Source: Malachius bipustulatus
Taxonomy: Eukaryota; Arthropoda; Insecta; Coleoptera; Melyridae
Assembly: GCA_910589415.1 (NCBI GenBank)
Contig: CAJUUM010000032.1
Span: 868,001-932,000, forward strand
Length of the DNA: 64,000 bases
Direction: 5' to 3'
Below are positions 25,584-35,326 of the stretch, piece after piece. How positions within the stretch are numbered: position 1 is the stretch's first letter; each line of letters begins with the position of its first letter. Under the pieces are notes generated by a model that saw only the letters and a list, made by a program, of their open reading frames with translations, was not told the origin of the DNA and ran no database searches. Both the position numbers and the translations under genes were made by a program.

Positions 25584-26055
25584 AATACTTTATTTTTATG
25601 ATTAATTACACCGAATTGTGGGTAAAGCAAACATAAATATTCTTTGTATAAAGTTTTCATTCATCGAAAGGAAGTAAATAACTGTCTCATAAAGAACAAT
25701 ATTTTCTATTATCCTCTTCAGGTTCCTAAAAGAACTATGCAATTACGTTTGCTTCAATTTATTGCACATCTCGGAAAGTAACATAATGCAGTTTATTGCA
25801 GCCATAAATAAAATAAAAAATAAAAAAATATAATCAAATATTATTTGATTGTATTTTATTGCAACCTGTTGAATAGAAATTTTAACTTAATTTTTTGAGA
25901 TTGTTATTTTAAAAGTGAAATTTTTTATTTTTTGTCAAATAAAAAATAATTAAACACAAATGTATCCGAATATTATAGGTTCAAAAAATTAAATAACAAG
26001 CATATATTAACACAAAAATATTTCATAACCCCCCAATGATGCATTAATGTCTTCC
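25584..26055. other. Element interior, right AT-rich part
   Basis: Strongly AT-rich, with runs of A and T (for example near 25805-25830 and 25915-25950) and no open frame of note. Apart from the small inverted repeat at 25832-25850, I see nothing functional. Confidence 0.6.
25832..25850. repeat. Small AT-rich inverted repeat
   Basis: AATCAAATA, one T, then TATTTGATT: a perfect 9-bp inverted repeat with a 1-base centre. In such AT-rich sequence it may be chance. Confidence 0.6.
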
Positions 26056-26076
26056 GTGCCTGTGAGACACCGCGTT
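26056..26076 (-). repeat. Right subterminal inverted repeat
   Basis: GTGCCTGTGAGACACCGCG, the partner of 25368-25388. It is separated from the outer right repeat by 24 bp (26077-26100), whereas the left pair has no spacer. Unequal spacing at the two ends is also known from the Trichoplusia ni piggyBac element. Confidence 0.85.
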
Positions 26077-26100
26077 GGCGTAAGAGTAAGTCGTTCCACC

Positions 26101-26114
26101 TTACCACTTAAAGG
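26101..26114 (-). repeat. Right terminal inverted repeat
   Basis: TTACCACTTAAAGG, the exact reverse complement of the left terminus, directly followed by TTAA. Confidence 0.93.

Positions 26115-26118
<4 letters not shown>
26115..26118. other. Right TTAA target-site duplication
   Basis: The second TTAA, continuing straight into satellite A (GAGAGTCATAG). Confidence 0.93.
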
Positions 26119-26150
<32 letters not shown>

Positions 26151-26416
26151 ACCAGCTCGACCAATGGTCCACGACTTTGAGATGTGTGGGTAGGGACAGT
26201 GGGAATCCCGTCAGTCCGCTCATGCGCGTCACCGGTTTGCAGAGGATGCATTTGACAGCACACTATTAAGAGAGTCATAGTTTCTCCCGCCGTTCACCCA
26301 CGCCAGCTCGAACAATGGTCCACGACTTTGAGATGTGTGGGTAGGGATAGTGGGAATCCCGTCAGTCCGTTCATGCGCGTCACCGGTTTGCAGATGACGC
26401 ATTTGACAGCACACTA

Positions 26417-26452
<36 letters not shown>

Positions 26453-26541
26453 ACCAGCTCGAACAATGGTCCACGACTTTGAGATGTGTGGGTAGGGACA
26501 GTGAGAATCCCGTCAGTCCTTTCATGCGCGTCATCGGTTTG
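26119..26541. repeat. Satellite A array, short block beyond the inserted element
   Basis: Satellite A resumes directly after the right TTAA of the inserted element, in the phase at which it was broken (GAGAGTCATAGTTACTCCCG). It continues for almost three monomers in the same orientation. The last monomer reads normally to CGTCATCGGTTTG and stops there. The expected continuation CAGAGGACGC is absent and satellite B follows within a few bases. The two array pieces are therefore one array split by an insertion, and 26541 is its true right edge in this assembly. Confidence 0.95.
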
Positions 26542-26547
26542 AATGAT
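26542..26547. other. Satellite A / satellite B junction
   Basis: Satellite A ends at TCATCGGTTTG (26541). Satellite B begins at TATCGTCGCGAAC (26548) and from there is in register with its copies at 46819 and 58829. The six bases AATGAT belong to neither consensus. The abrupt change with a short filler looks like an end-joining product. An assembly join cannot be excluded from sequence alone. Confidence 0.88.
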
Positions 26548-29500
26548 TATCGTCGCGAACTACGTTCATTCTTATCACTTTTATGCAATCCTGGAATCCA
26601 CACGCCAACTACGCTAGCGACACGCACTTAGGCTGCGTTAGCGGCCCACCAATGACCGTTAGCGGCCCACCAATGGCCGCTAGCGTCGTGATCTCCGTTC
26701 ATTTTTATTACTTTTATGCAATTCCGTAATCCACACGCCAACTGCGCTAGCGACACGCACTTGGGCTGCGTTAGCGAACCACCAATGACCGTTAGCGGCC
26801 CACCAATGGCCGCTAGCGTACATTTTTATTACTTTTATGCAATCCTGTAATCCACACGCCAACTGCGCTAGCGACACGCACTTGGGCTGCGTTAGCGAAC
26901 CACCAATGACCGTTAGCGGCGCACCAATGGCCACTAGCTTTCATTTTTCGTTAGCGGGCAGAAAAAGTCCGCCATTTTTCGTTAGCAGCCCACCAATGGC
27001 GTTCATTTTTCGTAAGCGGCCCACCAATGACCGTTAGCGGCCCACCACTGGCCGCTAGCGTCGCGAACTCCGTTCATTCTTATTACTTTTATGCAATCCT
27101 GGAATCCACACGCCAACTACGCTAGCGACACGCACTTGGGCTGCGTTAGCGGCCCACCAATGACCGTTAGCGGCCCACCAATGGCCGCTAGCGTTCATTT
27201 TTATTACTTTTATGCAATCCTGGAATCCACACGCCAACTTCGCTTGCGACACGCACCTGGGCTGCGTTAGCAAAGAACCAATGACCGTTAGCGGCCCACC
27301 AATGGCCGCTAGCGTCGCGATCTCCGTTCATTTTTATTACTTTTATGCAATCCTGTAATCCACACACGAACTGCGCTAGCGATACGCACTTGGGCTGCGT
27401 TAGCGAACCACCAATGACCGTTAGCAGTCCACCAATGACCACTAGCTTTCATTTTTCGTTAGCGGTTAGCAAAAGTGCGCCATTTTTCGTTAGCAGCCCA
27501 CCAATGGCGTTCATTTTTCGTTAGCGGCCCACCAATGACCGTTAGCGACCCACCACTGGCCGCTAGCGTCGTGATCTCCGTTCATTTTTATTACTTTTAT
27601 GCAATTCCGTAATCCACACGCCAACTGCGCTAGCGACACGCACTTGGGCTGCGTTAGCGAACCACCAATGACCGTTAGCGGCCCACCAATGGCCGCTAGC
27701 GTACATTTTTATTACTTTTATGCAATCCTGTAAACCACACGCCAACTGCGCTAGCGACACGCACTTGGACTGCGTTAGCGAACCACCAATGACCGTTAGC
27801 GGCACACCAATGGCCGCTAGCGTCGCGATCTCCATTCATTCTTAATACTTTTATGCAATCCTGGAATCCACACGCCAACAACGCTAGCGACACACACTTG
27901 GGCTGCGTTAGCGGGCCACCACTGACCGTTAGCGGCCCACCAATGGCCACTAGCTTTCATTTTTCGTTAGCTAACAGCAAAAGTGCGCCATTTTTCGTTA
28001 GCGGTCCACCAATGGCTTTCATTTTTCGTAAGCGGCCCACCAATGACCGTTAGCGGCCCACCACTGGCCGCTAGCGTCGCGAACTCCATACATTCTTATT
28101 ACTTTTATACAATCCTGGAATCCACACGCCAACTTGGCTAGCGACACGCACTTGGGCTGCGTTAGCGGCCCACCAATGACCGTAAGCGGCCCACCAATGG
28201 CCGCTAGCGTTCATTTTTATTACTTTTATGCAATCCTGGAATCCACACGCCAACTCCGCTAGCGACACGCACTTGGGATGCGTTAGCGAACCACCAATGA
28301 CCGTAAGCGGCCCACCAATGGCCACTAGCTTTCATTTTTCGTTAGCGGGCAGCAAAAGTGCGCCATTTTTCGTTAGCAGCCCACCAATGGCGTTCATTTC
28401 TCGTAAGCGGCCCACCAATGACCGTTAGCGGCCCACCACTGGCCGCTAGCGTCGCGAACTCCGTTCATTCTTATTACTTTTATGCAATCCTGGAATCCAC
28501 ACGCCAACTACGCTAGCGACACGCACTTGGTCTGCGTTAGCGGCCCAACAATGACAGTTAGCGGCCCACCAATGGCCGCTAGCGTTCATTTTTCGTTAGC
28601 GGGCAGCCAAAGTGGGTCATTTTTCGTTAGCGGCCCACCAATGGCGTTCATTTTTCGTTAGCGGCCCACCAATGACCGTTAGCGGCCCACCAATGGCCGC
28701 TAGCGGCGCGATCTCCATTCATTCTTATTACTTTTATGCAATCCTGGAATCCACACGCCAACAACGCTAGCGACACGCACTTGGGCTGCGTTATCGGGCC
28801 ACCACTGACCGTTAGCGGCCCACCAATGGCCACTAGCTTTCATTTTTCGTTAGCTAACAGCAAAAGTGCGCCATTTTCCGTTATCGGCCCACCAATGGCT
28901 TTCATTTTTCGTTAGCGGCCCACCAATGGCTTTCATTTTTCGTTAGCGGCCCACCAATGACCGTTAGCGGCCAACCACTAGCCGCTAGCGTCGCGAACTC
29001 TGTTCATTCTTATTACTTTTATGCAATCCTGGAATCCATACGCCAACTTGGCTAGCGACACGCACTTGGGCTGCGTTAGCGAACCACCAATGACCCTTAG
29101 CGGCTCACCAATGGCCACTAGCTTTCATTTTTCGTTAGCGGGCAGCAAAAGTGCGCCATTTTTCGTTAGCGGCCCACCAATGGCGTTTATTTTTCGTCAG
29201 CGGCCCACCAATGACCGTTAGCGGCCCACCACTGACCGCTAGCGTCGCGAACTCCGTTCATTCTTATTACTTTCATGCAATCCTGGATCCACACGCCAAC
29301 TGCGCTAGCGACACTCACTTTTCTGCGTTAGCGGCCCACCAATGGCCGCTAGCGTTCATTTTTATTACTTTTATGCAATCCTGGAATCCACACGCCAACT
29401 CCGCTAGCGACACGCACTTATGATGCGTTAGCGAACCACCAATGACCGTAAGCGGCCCACCAATGGCCACTAGCTTTTATTTTTCGTTAGCGGGCAGCAA

Positions 29501-32500
29501 ACGTGCGCCGATTTTCGTTAGCAGCCCACCAATGGCGTTCATTTCTCGTAAGCGGCCCACCAATGACCGTTAGCGGCCCACCACTGGCCGCTAGCTTTCG
29601 CGAACTCCGTTCATTCTTATTACTTTTATGCAATCCTGGAATCCACACGCCAACTACGCTAGCGACACGCACTTGGGCTGCGTTAGCGGCCCACCAATGA
29701 CCGTTAGCGGCCCATCAATGGCCGCAAGCGTTCATTTTCCGTTAGCGGGCAGCCAAAGTGGGTCATTTTTCGTTAGCGGCCCACCAATGGCGTTCATTTT
29801 TCGTTAGCGGCCCACCAATGACGGTTAGCGGCCCATCAATGGCCGCTAGCGTCGCGATCTCCATTCATTCTTATTACTTTTATGCAATCCTGGAATCCAC
29901 ACGCCAACAACGCTAGCGACACGCACTTGGGCTGCGTTAGCGGCCCACCAATGACAGTTAGCGGCCCACCAATGGCCGCTAGGGACACACAAATGGCCGC
30001 TAGCGTTCATTTTCATTACTTTGATGCAATCCTGGAATCCACACGCCAACTGCGCTAGCGACACGCACTTGGGCTGCGTTATCGGGCCTCCACTGACCGT
30101 TAGCGCCCCACCAATGGCCGCTAGCGTCGCGATCTCCGTTCATTGTTATTACTTTCTTGCAATCCTAGAATCCACATGCCAACTGCGCTAGCGACACTCA
30201 CTTTTCTGCGTTATCGGCTCACCAATGGCCGCTAGCGGCTCACCAATGGCCGCTAGCGTCGCGATCTCCGTTCATTTTTATTACTTTCATGCAATCCTGG
30301 AATCCACACGCCAACTGCGCTAACAACACGCACTTGGGCTGCGTTAGCGGGCCCCCACTGACCGTTAGCGGCCCACCAATGGCCTCTAGCTTTCAATTTT
30401 CGTTAGCTAACAGCAAAAGTGCATCATTTTTCGTTAGCGGCCCAACAATGGCTTTAATTTTTCGTTAGCGGCCCCCCAATGACCGTTAGCGCTCCACCAA
30501 TGGCCGCTAGCGTCGCGATCTCCGTTCATTTTTATTACTTTCTTGCAATCCTAGAATCCACACGCCAACTGCCCTAGCGACACTCACTTTTCTGCGTAAG
30601 CGGCACACCAATGGCCGCTAGCGTTCATTTTTATTACTTTTATGCAATCCTGGAATCCACACGCCAACTCCGCTAGCGACACGCACTTGGTATGCGTTAG
30701 CGAACCACCAATGACCGTAAGCGGCCCACCAATGGCCACTAGCTTTCACTTTTCGTTAGCGGCACACCAATGACAGTTAGCGGCCCACCACTGGCCGCTA
30801 GCGTCGCGAACTCCGTTCATTCTTATTACTTTCTTGCAATCCTAGAATCCACACGCCAACTGCGCTAGCGACACTCACTTTTCTGCGTTAGCGGCCCACC
30901 AATGGCCGTAAGCGGAACACAAATAGCCGCTAGGGGCACACAAATGGCCGCTAGCTTTCATTTTTGTTAGCGGGCAGCCAAAGTGGGTCATTTTTCGTTG
31001 GCGGCCCACCAATGGCGTTCATTTTTCGTTAGCGGCCCACCAATGACGGTTAGCGGCCCATCATTGGCCGCTAGCGTCGCGATCTCAATTCATTCTTATT
31101 ACTTTTATGCAATCCTGGAATCCACACGCCAACAACGCTAGCGACACGCACTTGGGCTGCGTTAGCGGCCCACCAATGACAGTTAGCGGCCCACCAATGG
31201 CCGCTAGGGGCACACAAATGGCCGCTAGCGTTCATTTTTTTTACTTTGATGCAATCCTGGAATCCACACGCCAACTGCGCTAGCGACACGCACTTGGATT
31301 GCGTTATCGGGCCACCACTGACCGTTAGCGGCCCACCAATGGCCACTAGCTTTCATTTTTCGTTAGCTAACAGCAAAAGTGCGCCATTTTTCGTTAGCGG
31401 CCCACCAATGGCTTTCATTTTTCGTTAGCGGCCCACCAATGACAGTTAGCGGCCCACCACTGGCCGCTAGCGTCGCGAACTCCGTTCATTCTTATTACTT
31501 TTATGCAATCCTGGAATCCACACGCCAACTACTCTAGCGACATGCACTTGGGCTGCGTTAGCGGCCCACGAATGACCGTTAGCGGTCCACAAATGGCCGC
31601 TAGCGTTCATTTTTCGTTAGCGGGCAGCCAAAGTGTGTCATTTTTCGTTAGCGGCCCACCAATGGCGTTCATTTTTCGTTAGCGGCCCACCAATGACGGT
31701 TAGCGGCCCATCATTGGCCGCTAGCGTCGCGATCTCAATTCATTTTTATTACTTTTATGCAATCCTGGAATCCACACGCCAACAACGCTAGCGACACGCA
31801 CTTGGGCTGCGTTAGCGGCCCACCAATGACAGTTAGCGGCACACCAATGGCCGCTAGGGGCACACAAATGGCCGCTAGCGTTCATTTTTATTACATTGAT
31901 GCAATCCTGGAATCCACACGCCAACTGCGCTAGCGACACGCACTTGGGCTGCGTTATCGGGCCACCACTGACCGTTAGCGGCCCACCAATGGCCACTAGC
32001 TTTCATTTTTCGTTAGCTAACAGCAAAAGTGCGCCATTTTTCGTTAGCGGCCCACCAATGGCTTTCATTTTTCGTTAGCGGCCCACCAATGACAGTTAGC
32101 GGCCCACCACTGGCCGTTAGCGTCGCGAACTCCGTTCATTCTTATTACTTTTATGCAATCCTGGAATCCACACGCCAACTTGGCTAGCGACACGCACTTG
32201 GGCTGCGTTAGCAAACCACCAATGACCGTTAGCGGCCCACCAATTGCCACTAGCTTTCATTTTTCGTTAGCAGGCAGCAAAAGTGCGCCATTTTTCGTTA
32301 GCGGCCCACCAATGGCTTTCATTTTTCGTTAGCGGCCCACCAATGACCGTTAGCGACCCACCACTGGCCGTTAGCGTCGCGAACTCCGTTCATTCTTATT
32401 ACTTTGATGCAATCCCGGAATCCACACGCCAACTGCGCTAGCGACACGCACTTGGGCTGCGTTATCGGGCCACCACTGACCGTTAGCGGCCCACCAATGG

Positions 32501-32744
32501 CCACTAGCTTTCATTTTTCGTTAGCTAACAGCAAAAGTGCGCCAATTTTCGTTAGCGGCCCACAAATGGCTTTCATTTTTCGTTAGCGGCCCACCAATGA
32601 CCGTTAGCGGCCCACCACTGGCCGTTAGCGTCGCGAACTCCGTTCATTCTTATTACTTTTATGCAATCCTGGAATCCACACGCCAACTTGGCTAGCGACA
32701 CGCACTTGGGCTGCGTTAGCAAACCACCAATGACCGTTAGCGGC

Positions 32745-34035
32745 CCACCAATGGCCACTAGCTTTCCTTTTTCGTTAGCGGGCAGCAAAAGTGCGCCATT
32801 TTTCGTTAGCAGCCCACCAATGGCGTTCATTTCTCGTAAGCGGCCCACCAATGACCGTTGGCGGCCCACCACTGGCCGCTAGCGTCGCGAACTCCGTTCA
32901 TTCTTATTACTTTTATGCAATCCTGGAATCCACACGCCAACCACGCTAGCGACACGCACTTGGGCTGCGTTAGCGGCCCACCAATGACCGTTAGCGGCCC
33001 ACCAATGGCCGCTAGCGTTCATTTTTCGTTAGCGGGCAGCCAAAGTGGGTCATTTTTCGTTAGCGGCCCATCAATGGCGTTCATTTTTCGTTAGCGGGCC
33101 ACCAATGACCGTTAGCGGCCCACCAATGGCCGCTAGCGTCGCGATCTCCATTCATTCTTATTACTTTTATGCAATCCTGGAATCCACACGCCAACAACGC
33201 TAGCGACACGAACTTGGGCTGCGTTAGCGAACCACCAATGACCGTTAGCGGCCCATCAATGGCCGTTAGCGTTGCGATCTCCGTTCATTTTTATTACTTT
33301 GATGCAATCCTGGAATCCAAACGCCAACTGCGCTAGCGACACGCACTCAGGCTGCGTTAGCTGCCCACCAATGACCGTTAGCGCCTTACCAATGGCCGCT
33401 AGCGTCACGATCTCCGTTCATTTTTATTACTTTCTTGCAATCCTAGAATCCACACGCCAACTGCGCTAGTGACACTCACTTTTCTGCGTTAGCGGCTCAC
33501 CAATGGCCGCTAGCGGCTCACCAATGGCCGCTAGCGTCGCGATCTCCGTTCATTTTTATTACTTTCATGCAATCCTGGAATCCACACGCCAACTGCGCTA
33601 GCGACACGCACTTGGGCTGCGTTAGCGGGCCACCACTGACCGTTAGCGGCCCACCAATTGCCACTAGCTTTCATTTTTCGTTAGCGGGCAGCAAAAGTGC
33701 GCCATTTTTCGTTAGCAGCCCACCAATGGCGTTCATTTTTCGTTAGCGGCCCACCAATGACAGTCAGCTGCCCACCAATGGCCGCTAGCGTACATTTTTA
33801 TTACTTTTATGCAATCCTGGAATCCACACGCCAACTGCGATAGCGACAGGCACTTGGGCTGCGTTAACGGCCCACCAATGACCGTTAGCGGACCACAAAT
33901 AGCCGCTAGGGGCACACAAATGGCCGCTAGCGTTCATTTTTATTACTTTCATGCAATCCTGGAATCCACACGTCAACTGCGCTAGCGACACGCACTTGGG
34001 CTGCGTTAGCGGGCCCCCCACTGACCGTTAGCGGC
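32745..34035. repeat. Satellite B 1,291-bp tandem duplication, copy 1
   Basis: Matches the following block at offset 1,291 bp. Diagnostic sites are GACCGTTGGCGGCCC near 32853 and 34144, CACGCACTCAGGCTGCG near 33340 and 34631, and GACAGTCAGCTGCCC near 33759 and 35050. The left edge is approximate. Confidence 0.85.
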
Positions 34036-35326
34036 CCAACAATGGCCACTAGCTTTCATTTTTCGTTAGCGGGCAGCAAAAGTGCGCCATTTTTCGTTAG
34101 CAGCCCACCAATGGCGTTTATTTCTCGTAAGCGGCCCACCAATGACCGTTGGCGGCCCACCACTGGCCGCTAGCGTCGCGAACTCCGTTCATTCTTATTA
34201 CTTTTATGCAATCCTGGAATTGACACGCCAACCACGCTAGCGACACGCACTTGGGCTGCGTTAGCGGCTCACCAATGACCGTTAGCGGCCCACCAATGGC
34301 CGCTAGCGTTCATTTTTCGTTAGCGGGCAGCCAAAGTGGGTCATTTTTCGTTAGCGGCCCATCAATGGCGTTCATTTTTCGTTAGCGGGCCACCAATGAC
34401 CGTTAGCGGCCCACCAATGGCCGCTAGCGTCGCGATCTCCATTCATTCTTATTACTTTTATGCAATCCTGGAATTCACACGCCAACAACGCTAGCGACAC
34501 GAACTTGGGCTGCGTTAGCGAACCACCAATGACCGTTAGCGGCCCATCAATGGCCGTTAGCGTCGCGATCTCCGTTCATTTTTATTACTTTGATGCAATC
34601 CTGGAATCCAAACGCCAACTGCGCTAGCGACACGCACTCAGGCTGCGTTAGCTGCCCAACAATGACCGTTAGCGCCTTACCAATGGCCGCTAGCGTCACG
34701 ATCTCCGTTCATTTTTATTACTTTCTTGCAATCCTAGAATCCACACGCCAACTGCGCTAGTGACACTCACTTTTCTGCGTTAGCGGCTCACCAATGGCCG
34801 CTAGCGGCTCACCAATGGCCGCTAGCGTCGCGATCTCCGTTCATTTTTATTACTTTCATGCAATCCTGGAATCCACACGCCAACTGCGCTAGCGACACGC
34901 ACTTGGGCTGCGTTAGCGGGCCACCACTGACCGTTAGCGGCCCACCAATTGCCACTAGCTTTCATTTTTCGTTAGCGGGCAGCAAAAGTGCGCCATTTTT
35001 CGTTAGCAGCCCACCAATGGCGTTCATTTTTCGTTAGCGGCCCACCAATGACAGTCAGCTGCCCACCAATGGCCGCTAGCGTACATTTTTATTACTTTTA
35101 TGCAATTCTGGAATCCACACGCCAACTGCGCTAGCGACAGGCACTTGGGCTGCGTTAACGGCCCACCAATGACCGTTAGCGGACCACAAATAGCCGCTAG
35201 GGGCACACAAATGGCCGCTAGCGTTCATTTCTATTACTTTCATGCAATCTTGGAATCCACACGTCAACTGCGCTAGCGACACGCACTTGGGCTGCGTTAG
35301 CGGGCCCCCACTGACCGTTAGCGGCC
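34036..35326. repeat. Satellite B 1,291-bp tandem duplication, copy 2
   Basis: Second copy with the same diagnostics. Similarity ends near 35330, where the following module differs (CCAATGGCTTTAATTTTTCG against CAATGGCCACTAGC). A third, less complete relative lies at about 36980-37900, offset about 2,568 bp from this copy. Confidence 0.83.

Larger units (their letters stand above)
25356..26114. mobile_element. Non-autonomous piggyBac-like (TTAA) element, 759 bp
   Basis: An AT-rich block unlike the surrounding satellite, bounded by perfect 14-bp terminal inverted repeats CCTTTAAGTGGTAA and flanked by TTAA on each side. TTAA duplication, termini beginning CC, and subterminal inverted repeats set close to one end and farther from the other are known hallmarks of the piggyBac superfamily. 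The longest open frames inside are 60-72 codons with no transposase motif that I can recognise. The element therefore looks like a MITE or internally deleted derivative that would depend on a transposase encoded elsewhere. It interrupts one satellite A monomer and is present once in the window, so it probably arrived after the last large local duplications. The orientation label is arbitrary. Superfamily assignment rests on the ends only and family identity is unknown. Confidence 0.87.

Noticed and set aside
25363..25660. Short open frames within the inserted element as possible transposase fragments
   Set aside because: At 63-72 codons, with no recognisable piggyBac transposase motif and no continuation in other frames that I could see, they are better read as chance frames in AT-rich DNA.
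26542..26547. AATGAT at the array junction as a target-site duplication or transposon remnant
   Set aside because: It is only six bases, with no matching copy on the other side and no inverted termini. It is better described as filler.
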